From DASUPK01 sp963795665 (lineage in GTDB: Bacteria > Actinomycetota > Thermoleophilia > Solirubrobacterales > 70-9), in NCBI GenBank assembly GCA_963795665.1, contig CAWCIP010000004.1, positions 1 to 64,000 on the forward strand: a stretch of 64,000 nucleotides of DNA, read 5' to 3'. The notes under the pieces were generated by a model, which was not told where the DNA came from, did not search any database, and saw only the letters and a program-made list of their open reading frames with translations. Position numbers and translations under genes: made by a program. Shown piece after piece: positions 39,682 to 48,013 of this stretch. Position 1 is the stretch's first letter, and the number at the start of each line of letters is the position of its first letter.

Positions 39682-41375
39682 GCCAACCGAAGCCCAGCGA
39701 CACCCGATTTCTCTTCGTGACCGGCGGTGTCGTCTCGTCCCTCGGTAAGGGCATCGCCTCCGCCTCACTCGGTCGCCTTCTCGTCTCCCGCGGCTTACGC
39801 GTTCAGCTGCAGAAGCTCGACCCCTATATCAACGTGGACCCGGGGACGATGAGCCCCTTCCAGCACGGCGAGGTCTTCGTCACCGAGGACGGCGCCGAGA
39901 CCGATCTCGACCTCGGGCACTACGAGCGCTTCACCGACGAGAACACCTCCCGGGCGTCCAACTTCACGGCCGGCGGCGTCTACAACTCGGTGATCCGGCG
40001 GGAACGCCGCGGCGACTACCTCGGGGCCACCGTCCAGGTGATTCCCCACATCACGGACGAGATCAAGAACCGGATCCTGATCGTGGCCGAGTCTCAGGCC
40101 GTCGACTTCGTGATCACCGAGATCGGCGGGACGGTGGGCGACATAGAGTCGCTGCCCTTCCTCGAGGCGATCCGCCAGCTCTACACCGACCTGGGCCCGA
40201 AGCGCTGCATGTTCCTCCACCTGACCCTGGTGCCCTACGTGGGCCACGCGGGCGAGATGAAGACCAAGCCGACGCAGCACTCGGTCAACGAGTTGCGCAG
40301 GATCGGGATCCAGCCGCACGCTCTCCTCTGTCGCTCCGAGCAGGGCCTCGACCGGGACATCCGCAGGAAGATCGCACTCTTCGCCAGCCTCCCCGAGGAC
40401 GCCGTGATCTCGGCGCGCGACGTCGACAACGTCTACAAGGTGCCGCTGGTCCTCAGCGCAGAAGGGGCGGACGACCTGATCCTCGACCACTTCGGGATCG
40501 AGTCCGAGGCGCCGGACCTCGCCGAATGGGAGCAGCTGATCAAGCGGGCCGATGCCTCCCGCGAGCGCAAGGTCAAGATCGCTCTCGTCGGCAAGTACGT
40601 TCAGCTCGAGGACGCCTACAAGTCCGTGATCGAGGCGCTCACCCACGGCGGGTGGGAGCACGGGGTGGAGGTGGAGACTGAGCTGGTCTCGGCTGAGGAC
40701 ATCGACGAGGCCGAGCTCGAGGGCGTCGATGGGATCCTGATTCCAGGCGGCTTCGGCGAGCGCGGGATCGAGGGCAAGGTCGAGGCGGCGCGGATCGCCC
40801 GCGAGAATGGGATTCCCTACCTGGGGATCTGCCTCGGCATGCAGATCGCGGTGGTCGAGTTCGCGCGGCACGTCTGCGGGATGGACGGCGCCAACTCCGC
40901 GGAGTTCGACCCGGAGACCCCGTACCCGGTCGTTGACCTCCTGCCCGAGCAGAAGGAGGTCTCGGACCTCGGCGGCACGATGCGCCTCGGAGCGGACCCG
41001 GTGAAGCTCCACGAGGGCACGCAGGCGCGGGAGATCTTCGGCGAGGCCGTGATCTACAAGCGCCACCGCCACCGCTATGAGGTCAACAACATGCTGCGCC
41101 GCCGGCTCGAGGACGAGGGCCTGGTCGCCAGCGGGACCTCCCCGGACGACCGGCTGGTGGAGGTGATCGAGCTGCCGGGACACCCGTTCTTCGTGGCCTC
41201 CCAGTTCCACCCGGAGTTCAACTCCCGCCCGACCCGCCCGGAGCCGCTCTTCCGCGACTTCGTCGGCGCCGCGGCCAAGCGGGCAGCGGAGCGCCCGGCG
41301 ACGCCGGAGCCCGCCGCGGAGGCGGAGGCGGCCGCCGAGGACTCCGAGGACGTCAGCGTCCGCCGCTCTGCCTAG
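39678..41375 (+). CDS. pyrG: CTP synthase
   Basis: Glutamine-dependent conversion of UTP to CTP, 565 residues. The synthetase domain starts FLFVTGGVVSSLGKGIASAS, with DPYINVDPGTMSPFQHGEV and the Mg site in EIGGTVGDIESLPF. The glutaminase domain has the oxyanion GGFGERGIEGK, the nucleophile Cys in GICLGMQIAV and the closing His-Glu in QFHPEF. A 30-residue Ala/Glu-rich tail ends the protein. The TTG start overlaps the stop of the previous gene. Its 3' end overlaps the convergent gene at 41372 by four bases. Confidence 0.97.
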   Translation: MSQPKPSDTRFLFVTGGVVSSLGKGIASASLGRLLVSRGLRVQLQKLDPYINVDPGTMSPFQHGEVFVTEDGAETDLDLGHYERFTDENTSRASNFTAGGVYNSVIRRERRGDYLGATVQVIPHITDEIKNRILIVAESQAVDFVITEIGGTVGDIESLPFLEAIRQLYTDLGPKRCMFLHLTLVPYVGHAGEMKTKPTQHSVNELRRIGIQPHALLCRSEQGLDRDIRRKIALFASLPEDAVISARDVDNVYKVPLVLSAEGADDLILDHFGIESEAPDLAEWEQLIKRADASRERKVKIALVGKYVQLEDAYKSVIEALTHGGWEHGVEVETELVSAEDIDEAELEGVDGILIPGGFGERGIEGKVEAARIARENGIPYLGICLGMQIAVVEFARHVCGMDGANSAEFDPETPYPVVDLLPEQKEVSDLGGTMRLGADPVKLHEGTQAREIFGEAVIYKRHRHRYEVNNMLRRRLEDEGLVASGTSPDDRLVEVIELPGHPFFVASQFHPEFNSRPTRPEPLFRDFVGAAAKRAAERPATPEPAAEAEAAAEDSEDVSVRRSA

Positions 41376-41827
41376 ACCGTCGCCAGGACGACGATCGCGA
41401 TCAGGAAGACCCCGGTCGCGACCGAGAGGGCGCCGATCTTGATCCGCCAGCGCGAGCTGATCCCGGCCACGCCGAAGAGGAACAGCGAGGTCGCGAGGAT
41501 GACCTCGGCCAGGGTGTAGTTGGCGGCCTTGTCCTGATGATTCTCGGCGTCCACGACCTCGTTCTGTGAGGCCCGCTCGAGCGCGCGGCCGGCGGGGGTG
41601 CGGATCCCGGCGGCGGTTGCGTCCAGGAGCCGGTGGGTCGCCTGGTGGAAGTCGAGGTTCGCCTTGTGCTCCTGGTGCTCGTTGAAGTAGACGGCGCCGG
41701 CGGTGACGATCGCGGCGAGACCGAGAGCGATGGCGATGATCACATCGAGGCGGCCCTCCGTGGCGCTCGACGGGCCGCCCGAGGTATGTGGGGAGCGGTG
41801 CTCCACATGGGCGGGTCGCCGGGCCAT
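41372..41827 (-). CDS. Membrane protein, unknown function
   Basis: A 151-residue protein with one N-terminal helix (VIIAIALGLAAIVTAGAVYF, near residues 29-48), a hydrophilic segment of about 50 residues (NEHQEHKANLDFHQATHRLL) facing one side of the membrane, and two closely spaced helices at the C-terminus (TLAEVILATSLFLFG and ALSVATGVFLIAIVVLATV). I recognise no family. The frame keeps the codon bias of real genes. The gene is convergent with pyrG (four-base overlap of the ends) and divergent from the peptidase gene, with 58 bases between the two starts. Confidence 0.65.
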   Translation of the reverse strand: MARRPAHVEHRSPHTSGGPSSATEGRLDVIIAIALGLAAIVTAGAVYFNEHQEHKANLDFHQATHRLLDATAAGIRTPAGRALERASQNEVVDAENHQDKAANYTLAEVILATSLFLFGVAGISSRWRIKIGALSVATGVFLIAIVVLATV

Positions 41828-41885
41828 GCGGGTCTTCTATCAGCGCGGTGGCAGCGAGGGGCTGAGCTAAATAGCCTGTCGCGCT

Positions 41886-43010
41886 GTGACCGCGGAGGAT
41901 CAGCGAATGCTCGACCGGTTCGTTCGACTCTGCGAGATCGCCAGCCCGACGGGCCGGGAGCGGGAGGTGGCCGACGCCGTGCTGGAGGAGCTGGGGGAGC
42001 TCGGCGTCGACGTCGGCGAGGACTCGGCGGCGGAGCCCGCCCAGGCCGGGGCCGGGAACCTGATCGCCCGCGTACCCGGCCGCAGCGATGGATGGCTGTC
42101 GTTCTTCGCCCACCTCGACACGGTCCCGCACGAGGGCCCGATCGAGGTTGCGCGCGAGAACGGGGTGTTTCGCACTCGCGGCGACACGATCCTCGGCGCC
42201 GACAACAAGGCCGCGGTGACCGTGCTGATGGAGATGGCGGCACGGCACGCGGCGGATCCCGGAGCGCTCGGCCTGGAGCTTGTCTTCACGGTGGCCGAGG
42301 AGGATGGCCTGCGGGGCGCCAAGGAGCTCGACATCTCCTCGCTGCGCGCACCCTTCGGCTTCGTCCTGGACCACGCCACCCCGATCGGCGAGGTGATCGT
42401 GGCGGCCCCCACCTACAAGAGGCTGATCGCGGAGTTCACCGGCCATGAGGCGCACGCGGGCATCAACCCCGAGGACGGGCACAGCGCGATCGCGGCCGCC
42501 GCCGCCGCCGTGGCCGGGATGAAGCTCGGTCGCCTCGACGACGAGACCACGGCGAACATCGGCATCATCGAGGGCGGCACGGCCTCCAACGTCGTCGCGG
42601 GGCACTGCCGCATTCTCGGCGAGGCGCGCAGCGTCGACGGAGAGCGCGCGGCGGCGACGATCGGCGAGATGGTCGACGCGTGCACCTGGGCAGCGGGCGA
42701 ACAGGGGTGCGACGTCGACGCGCAGGTGATCGAGATGTTCCGCGGCTACCGGCTCGACCCGAAGTCCGAGGCGGTGGGGATCGCCACGGAGGCCCTGCGG
42801 CGGAGTGGCCACGAGCCCGAGCTGGTCGCCACGGGCGGCGGCAGCGACGCGAACGCGCTGGTCGCCTCCGGCTACGAGGCCGTGCTGCTCGCCAACGGGA
42901 CCGAGGCGAACCACACACCCGATGAGCTGGTTACGGAGGCGGCGATCGTGGAGATGCTGAAGGTGTGCGAAGCGGCGATCGAGATCGCTGGGAATGCTGA
43001 AGCTTCGTAA
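41886..43010 (+). CDS. M20-family peptidase (tripeptide aminopeptidase-like)
   Basis: Zinc metallopeptidase of 374 residues with the M20/PepT layout. The first ligand His and catalytic Asp are in FFAHLDTVPHEG, the bridging Asp in GADNKAAVTVL, the catalytic Glu pair in VAEEDGLRGAKEL, a further ligand in FVLDHATPIGE, and the lid domain follows; the final ligand His is in TEANHTPDEL. Substrates are usually short peptides. The start is GTG, with TAGCCT eight bases before it. The 3' end overlaps the DUF3866 gene by 17 bases in another frame, so the two are probably co-transcribed. Confidence 0.87.
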   Translation: MTAEDQRMLDRFVRLCEIASPTGREREVADAVLEELGELGVDVGEDSAAEPAQAGAGNLIARVPGRSDGWLSFFAHLDTVPHEGPIEVARENGVFRTRGDTILGADNKAAVTVLMEMAARHAADPGALGLELVFTVAEEDGLRGAKELDISSLRAPFGFVLDHATPIGEVIVAAPTYKRLIAEFTGHEAHAGINPEDGHSAIAAAAAAVAGMKLGRLDDETTANIGIIEGGTASNVVAGHCRILGEARSVDGERAAATIGEMVDACTWAAGEQGCDVDAQVIEMFRGYRLDPKSEAVGIATEALRRSGHEPELVATGGGSDANALVASGYEAVLLANGTEANHTPDELVTEAAIVEMLKVCEAAIEIAGNAEAS

Positions 43011-44013
43011 GGGGGTGGTCACCAAGGCCGATCCGCTCAGAGTGCGAGTGGGCTCTGAGGAGAGGCGGGCGTGGGCCGACGAGGGGCTCGTCGGCGAGGT
43101 TCTCGAGGGCGATGAGGTGGTCGTCAACAGGGAGGCAGCCGACCTGGGCCTCGGCTCGGGCGGATTCGACGTCGTTCACGTCAACCTGACACGGGGACTC
43201 GATGGAGAGGGTGCGGACGAGGCGGCCGCGATGAAGCTCAACTACACGTCGATCCAGCACCCGGTGGAGCCGGTCGAGGCCAGATCGGATGGCGACGTCG
43301 ATCGGCGAATTCCCGTGCTGGTGCTCTCACTGCACGGCCAGCTCGCGCCCGCCGCCTGGGCGGCGTGCCGCGACGGCCGGGACATGCGAGTCGGCTACGT
43401 CCAGACCTGGGGAGGCGCGCTGCCCGGCTCGCTCTCCGAGGATGTCGACGAGCTTCGCCGGGCCGGGCTGATCTGCGAGCACGTCACGGCGGGGCCCGCC
43501 TACGGTGGTGAGATCGAGGCGCTCACCGTGATCGGTGCGCTGCAGGCGGCCGGCCGGTCGCTGGGCTGGGACGCGGCAATCGCCGGCCCCGGTCCCGGGA
43601 TCGCGGGTTCGGGATCTGCCCTCGGCCACGGCGGGATGGCGGCGCTCGAGACGGCACACGCCTCGCTGATCCTGGGCCTCGAGACGCTGGTCGCTCCGAG
43701 GATGTCGAGCGCCGACCCCAGGCCACGGCATCGGGGCCTCAGCCACCACACGGCTACGGTCCTCCGGATGCTCCTCGGCGAGGTACGGGTACCGGCGCCC
43801 GCCGACGACGGGCCGCTCGACCAGCTGCGGGACGCGTGCGCGGACAGGCACGAGATCGTGGTGGGCGAGGCGCCGGTCGACGAATACGCGGCCAGCGGCC
43901 TGCCCGCGAAGCACATGGGCCGGGAGCTCGCCGACGACCGACTCTTCTTCGCTGCGGCGCTCGCCGCCGGCGACGCCCTGGCCGCCGCCGCGCTGACCGA
44001 GAGCGTCGGATGA
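42994..44013 (+). CDS. DUF3866-family protein
   Basis: A 339-residue protein of a family known only by its number. It shows an N-terminal beta-rich part (MLKLRKGVVTKADPLRVRVG, then LVGEVLEGDEVVVN), NYTSIQHPVEPVE, and a large Gly-rich region with HGQLAPAAWAACRDGRDMRV, GPGPGIAGSGSALGHGGMAA and the segment RHRGLSHHTATVLRMLLG. No catalytic residues are established. The family occurs in actinobacteria and firmicutes next to peptidase and NUDIX genes, which is the context here: it overlaps the M20 gene upstream and the NUDIX ATG downstream. Confidence 0.82.
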   Translation: MLKLRKGVVTKADPLRVRVGSEERRAWADEGLVGEVLEGDEVVVNREAADLGLGSGGFDVVHVNLTRGLDGEGADEAAAMKLNYTSIQHPVEPVEARSDGDVDRRIPVLVLSLHGQLAPAAWAACRDGRDMRVGYVQTWGGALPGSLSEDVDELRRAGLICEHVTAGPAYGGEIEALTVIGALQAAGRSLGWDAAIAGPGPGIAGSGSALGHGGMAALETAHASLILGLETLVAPRMSSADPRPRHRGLSHHTATVLRMLLGEVRVPAPADDGPLDQLRDACADRHEIVVGEAPVDEYAASGLPAKHMGRELADDRLFFAAALAAGDALAAAALTESVG

Positions 44014-44540
44014 GCGACGAGCGCCTCAGGAAGGTGGGCAGCAAGCTCGTTCACCGCGGGCCGATCGCATCGGTGCGGATGGAGACCTTCCAATACGAGG
44101 ACGGCAGCAGGGCGACTAGGCAGGTCGTGGTTCACCCGGGAGCCGTCTGCGTCATTCCTCATGACGGGCGGGTCCTCTACATGGTCGAACAGCCGCGGGA
44201 GGCCGTCGAGGAACCCGCGCTGCTCGAGCTCCCGGCCGGGAAGCTCGACGTCCCTGAGGAGACTCCGCTCGAGTGCGCGCAGCGCGAGCTGGCGGAGGAG
44301 ATCGGCAAGGCGGCGGGGGACTGGCGCGAGTTGAAGAGCTTCTACACGAGTCCCGGCTTCGCGAACGAGCGCGTCTGGCTCTTCCTCGCGACGGAGCTCT
44401 ACGACGTGCCCGGCGAGCAGTCGCCCGGTGAGCGCATCGAGGTGGTCGAGATCCCCCTCGGGGAGATCGACGCGGCGATCGAGCGCTGCGAGGACGCGAA
44501 GTCGCTGATCGGGCTGATGATGCTGAGGGAGCTCGTCTAG
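44010..44540 (+). CDS. NUDIX hydrolase, ADP-ribose pyrophosphatase type
   Basis: A 176-residue hydrolase of nucleoside diphosphates linked to another moiety. The Nudix box appears as GKLDVPEETPLECAQRELAEEIG (residues about 76-98; G-x5-E-x7-REL-x2-E-x-G), preceded by VVVHPGAVCVIPHDGR and followed by FYTSPGFANERVWLFLA, typical of ADP-ribose pyrophosphatases. It degrades ADP-ribose or similar compounds. The ATG overlaps the previous stop. The position between pyrG and xerD matches mycobacterial gene order, where a NUDIX gene lies there as well. Confidence 0.9.
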   Translation: MSDERLRKVGSKLVHRGPIASVRMETFQYEDGSRATRQVVVHPGAVCVIPHDGRVLYMVEQPREAVEEPALLELPAGKLDVPEETPLECAQRELAEEIGKAAGDWRELKSFYTSPGFANERVWLFLATELYDVPGEQSPGERIEVVEIPLGEIDAAIERCEDAKSLIGLMMLRELV

Positions 44541-44575
44541 GAGGTACCCGGGGCCGGCCGCGGAAGTAGTCGGTA

Positions 44576-45565
44576 ATGGCCACGATCGCGCCCGCACGCG
44601 AGGCGACCCAGCCCTCCGAGCGCTACGAGGCGCTCGTGCTCGACTTCCTCGCGCACCTCGAGTTCGAGCGCGGTCTCTCCCGCAACACCCTCGCCGCCTA
44701 CCGCACGGACCTGCTCCAGTTCGGCCGCTTCCTGGCCGAGCGCGACCGGGAGGCGACCACGGCGGGGCCAGCCGACCTCTCCGACTTCCTGGCCGATCTT
44801 GCGCAGGGTGACGGAAACGGACGGGCGCCCTGCTCGACGGCGACCGTCCACCGCAAGGCGGCCTGCCTGCGCTCCTTCTACCGGCACCTGCGGCGCGAGG
44901 AGGCCGTCGAGGACGATCCGGCGGCGCGCCTGGAGACGCCGCGACGGGGCAGGAAGCTGCCGGAGGTTCTCAGCTACGCCGAGGTGCAGCGCCTGCTCGC
45001 TCAGCCGCGGGGCGATGAGCCCGCGACTCTGCGGGACAGGGCGCTGCTGGAGCTGATGTACGCATCGGGGCTGCGGGCGTCGGAGACGATCTCGCTGGAG
45101 ATCTCGGACGTCGACCTCGACCACGGGATCGTTCGGGCCAGGGGCAAGGGCTCCAAGGAGCGGCTCGTCCCGGTGGGGGGTCGGGCTCTTGCCGCGATCA
45201 GGGTCTACCTGCGGACGGGCAGGCCCAAGATGGTCCGCTCGCACGACGAGCGCAAGCTGTTCCTCAACTTCAGAGGCGGGCCACTGACCCGTCAGGGCCT
45301 CTACAAGATCGTGCTGCGGCATGCCGAGTCCGCGGGCCTCGGCGACCGGATGAGCCCGCATACCCTGCGGCACTCGTTCGCGACCCATCTGCTCTCCGGC
45401 GGGTGCGACCTGCGCTCCGTTCAGGAGATGCTCGGCCACGCCGACCTCTCGACCACCCAGCTCTATACGCACCTCTCCGGTGAGGAGCTCAAGGAGGCCT
45501 ACTTCAAGGCCCATCCCCGAGCGCACGCAAGGCCGCTGACTTCAGGAGCGGAGGCGAAGCCCTAG
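44576..45565 (+). CDS. xerD: Site-specific tyrosine recombinase XerD
   Basis: Chromosome dimer resolvase subunit, 329 residues. A complete N-terminal core-binding domain (FLAHLEFERGLSRNTLAAYR) is followed by the catalytic domain with Arg in ASGLRASETISL, Lys in RGKGSKERLVP, HTLRHSFATHLL, GHADLSTTQLYTH with the nucleophile Tyr. Together with XerC it acts at dif next to the terminus. An Arg/Ala-rich tail follows. The position after pyrG/NUDIX is conserved in actinobacteria. It is the housekeeping recombinase, unlike the short one at 19650. Confidence 0.9.
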   Translation: MATIAPAREATQPSERYEALVLDFLAHLEFERGLSRNTLAAYRTDLLQFGRFLAERDREATTAGPADLSDFLADLAQGDGNGRAPCSTATVHRKAACLRSFYRHLRREEAVEDDPAARLETPRRGRKLPEVLSYAEVQRLLAQPRGDEPATLRDRALLELMYASGLRASETISLEISDVDLDHGIVRARGKGSKERLVPVGGRALAAIRVYLRTGRPKMVRSHDERKLFLNFRGGPLTRQGLYKIVLRHAESAGLGDRMSPHTLRHSFATHLLSGGCDLRSVQEMLGHADLSTTQLYTHLSGEELKEAYFKAHPRAHARPLTSGAEAKP

Positions 45566-45629
45566 CGACTTGTGATGGGCGGCCGCAGCGGGCGCGTTTG
45601 ATGACGAAGGGTCACTTAGCATCGTTTTC

Positions 45630-46577
45630 ATGCCCGAGTTGCCCGAGGTGGAGACGGTGCGTCGCCAGCTCGAGCCCGAGCTGGTCGGGAAACGGATAGA
45701 GACGGCGACCGTCCTCGACGAGCGGCTCACTCGACCCGAGCCGCCGCGCTCGCTGGAGCGGGCGGTCGAGGGCCGGGAGGTGACCGCCGTCGCGCGGCGC
45801 GGCAAGTACCTGCTGATCGGCCTGGAGGGCGGCCGCACGCTGGCTATGCACCTGCGGATGACCGGGAACCTGCTGCTGCGCGATCCCGAGGTGGGGGAGA
45901 CCGCGGATCTGATGAAGAACGACCGGCTCGGCGGGCCGCGGCTGTACGAACCGGCTCCGGAGCCGAGCCATGTTCGGGCTCGCTTCGAGCTCGACGACGG
46001 CAGGACGCTGCTCTTCACGGACGTCCGCCGCTTCGGCCAGGCGGTGATCCTCGACGCGGGGGATCAGCTCGATGACTTCTTCGCCGCGCGTCTCGGCGTC
46101 GAGCCACTCTCCGGAGAGCTCACCGCCGAGAGGTTGCTCGAGCTGGCCAGGGACCGCACGGCGCCGCTCAAGTCCTTCCTGCTCACCCAGTCCCGGGTGG
46201 CCGGCATCGGGAACATCTACGCGGATGAGGCGCTCTGGCGAGCTCGCCTGCATCCGCTCTCACCCGCCGGCTCGATGAAGCTCGAACACGCCGAGCGCCT
46301 GGTCGACGGCATCGTCGCGGCGCTCGAGGCCGGGCTCGAGCACGGCGGGGCGAGCATCGACGACTACCTGGACTCGCGGGGCGAGACCGGCTCGATGCAG
46401 GAGGAGTTCCTCGTCCACACCCGGGAGGGAGAGGACTGCCCTCGCGGCGACGGCGTGATCCAGCGGATCGTCGTCACGGGCCGGTCGACCTACTTCTGCC
46501 CGGCATGCCAGGAGCGGCTGCGTCGCCGCCCCAGGAGAAAGGCGAAGCGCCCGGCGCGAAAGGCGGGGGCGAGGTGA
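45630..46577 (+). CDS. mutM: Formamidopyrimidine-DNA glycosylase, one zinc ligand missing
   Basis: Bifunctional glycosylase/AP lyase removing 8-oxoguanine, 315 residues. The catalytic Pro2-Glu3 start (MPELPEVETV), the Lys in RRGKYLLIGL, HLRMTGNLL and GIGNIYADEALW are present. The C-terminal zinc finger reads CPRGDGVIQRIVVTGRSTYF then CPACQ: three Cys where the family has four, as the second Cys of the first pair is replaced (G-D for C-G). The finger may still bind DNA. The start follows TAGCAT by seven bases. The 3' end overlaps the P1 peptidase gene (GTGA). Confidence 0.9.
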   Translation: MPELPEVETVRRQLEPELVGKRIETATVLDERLTRPEPPRSLERAVEGREVTAVARRGKYLLIGLEGGRTLAMHLRMTGNLLLRDPEVGETADLMKNDRLGGPRLYEPAPEPSHVRARFELDDGRTLLFTDVRRFGQAVILDAGDQLDDFFAARLGVEPLSGELTAERLLELARDRTAPLKSFLLTQSRVAGIGNIYADEALWRARLHPLSPAGSMKLEHAERLVDGIVAALEAGLEHGGASIDDYLDSRGETGSMQEEFLVHTREGEDCPRGDGVIQRIVVTGRSTYFCPACQERLRRRPRRKAKRPARKAGAR

Positions 46578-47509
46578 GCGAGCCGCCGCCCCTGCCGGAG
46601 GGGTTCGCCGTCGGGCATTGGTCGGACCCGGTGGGTGGCACCGGTTGCACGGTGGTGATCCCGCCTCCGGAGACGCCCGGCGGGGTCTGCGTGCACGGCG
46701 GCGGGCCCGGGACCCGTGAGACCGACACCCTGCGGCCGCTCGCGAACGCGCAGGAGGCGAACGCGATCCTGATCACGGGCGGCAGCGCCTTCGGGCTCGC
46801 GGCGGCCGACGGCGTGGTCCGCTGGCTCGAGGACCACGACCGCGGCTACTTCACGCCCTACGGCCGGGTACCGCTGGTCCCCTCCGCGGTGATCTATGAC
46901 CTCCCGTCGGGCGAGGGAAAGGCCCGTCCGGGGGCGGAGCAGGGGTATGCGGCCTGCGAGGCCGCCCACGCCGGAGTGCCGGAGCGGGGGGCTGTCGGGG
47001 CGGGAACGGGTGCGACCGTCGGCAAGCTGCTCGGGCGGGATCGATCGCGCCCGGGCGGCGTCGGCTACGCCGCGCTGGTCACGGGGACCGGTCACACCGT
47101 GGCGGCGATCGCCACGGTCAACGCTGTCGGCGACGTGATCGACGAGGACGGCTCGGTTCTGGCGGGCCCGCGGGGGGAGGAGGACGAGCCGGTGCGCGGC
47201 GCCGAGCTGATCGCCGCGATGGACCGGCCGCCGGAGTTCCGGGTCCCCGAGGGCAATTCGACCCCGGTCTGCGTCTGCACCGACGCGGCGCTCGACAAGC
47301 GGCAGTGCTCGATCGTCGCGAGGGCCGCAACCGCCGGGCTGGGCCGGGCCGTCGACCCGGTCTTCACCCCGGTCGACGGCGACGTGGTCTTCTGCCTCGC
47401 CTCGGGGAGGGGCGAGCCGGACCAGTTCGCGCCCTTCCAGATCGGCGCGGCGGCGGCAACCGTCACCGCGGCCGCGATCAGGGACGCGGTTCGCCAGACG
47501 GCCTTCTGA
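46574..47509 (+). CDS. P1-family (DmpA-like) peptidase
   Basis: N-terminal-nucleophile aminopeptidase fold, 311 residues, that matures by self-cleavage before a Ser or Thr. The signature region GNSTPVCVCTDAALDKRQCS contains the probable nucleophile Ser; other family segments are GGGPGTRETDTLRP, ILITGGSAFGLAAADGVVRW and GAVGAGTGATVGKLLG. The frame ends with the usual ATVTAAAIRDAV. The GTG at 46574 overlaps the mutM stop; the open frame further upstream only repeats mutM DNA in another frame. The natural substrate is unknown. Confidence 0.85.
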   Translation: MSEPPPLPEGFAVGHWSDPVGGTGCTVVIPPPETPGGVCVHGGGPGTRETDTLRPLANAQEANAILITGGSAFGLAAADGVVRWLEDHDRGYFTPYGRVPLVPSAVIYDLPSGEGKARPGAEQGYAACEAAHAGVPERGAVGAGTGATVGKLLGRDRSRPGGVGYAALVTGTGHTVAAIATVNAVGDVIDEDGSVLAGPRGEEDEPVRGAELIAAMDRPPEFRVPEGNSTPVCVCTDAALDKRQCSIVARAATAGLGRAVDPVFTPVDGDVVFCLASGRGEPDQFAPFQIGAAAATVTAAAIRDAVRQTAF

Positions 47510-47548
47510 GCGGGCAGTTCTCACCTCGCACCCTCCCCTGCGCCGGGG

Positions 47549-47554
47549 GATACT
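47549..47554 (+). promoter_or_regulatory. Conserved -10-like hexamer of a leaderless SnoaL gene
   Basis: GATACT nine bases before the ATG at 47564; same hexamer, spacing and flanks as the sites before the SnoaL genes at 17664 and 18274, 30 kb away. Confidence 0.5.
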
Positions 47555-47563
47555 GCGTAGGCG

Positions 47564-48010
47564 ATGTCGGAGGAGAACGTGGCGTTGATCCGGAGCATGT
47601 ACGACATGCTTCCCGCAGGGGACTTCGCCGCTCTGGCGGGCGACGAAGAGGCAATGGGTGAAGTGATGACCGCCCTGGAACGGATCGTCAACCCGGAGGT
47701 CGAGGTGAGCCTCTTCGGGCCTTCCTACACCCAGATCAGGGAGACCCGCCGCGGGATCGACGGATACGCAGCGCTCTGGCGCGACTGGCTTCGGCCGTTT
47801 CACAGCTATCGCATCGAGCCTGAGGAAATGATCGACCTCGGGGATCGGGTCCTGGTCTTGACGCGGGCGGTCGCGAGAGTGGAGTCCGACTCGCCAGAGA
47901 TCAAGAACGCGGGCGCGACGATCTTCGGGGTGCGCGACGGACAGGTGACCACTGTCGACTCCTTCCTCGACCGCGAGGCGGCCCTCGAAGCCGCCGGGCT
48001 CCGGGAGTAG
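47564..48010 (+). CDS. SnoaL-like (NTF2 superfamily) protein, first of a pair
   Basis: A 148-residue paralogue with MSEENVALIRSMYDMLPAGD at the start, TRRGIDGYAALWRDWLRPF centrally, IFGVRDGQVTTVDSFLD and the tail EAALEAAGLRE. It carries an insertion of about 12 residues after residue 20 (AALAGDEEAMGEVMTALER) compared with the 16-18 kb copies. The stop and the next start are separated by GCG only (TAGGCGATG), so a second SnoaL gene is translated with it. A GATACT hexamer lies nine bases upstream. No partner enzyme is adjacent; function unknown. Confidence 0.8.
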   Translation: MSEENVALIRSMYDMLPAGDFAALAGDEEAMGEVMTALERIVNPEVEVSLFGPSYTQIRETRRGIDGYAALWRDWLRPFHSYRIEPEEMIDLGDRVLVLTRAVARVESDSPEIKNAGATIFGVRDGQVTTVDSFLDREAALEAAGLRE

Positions 48011-48013
48011 GCG

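Noticed and set aside
39795..43127. Minus-strand open frame of 1110 codons
   Set aside because: It lies opposite pyrG and the M20 peptidase; its composition is that of antisense high-GC DNA and no domain is recognisable.
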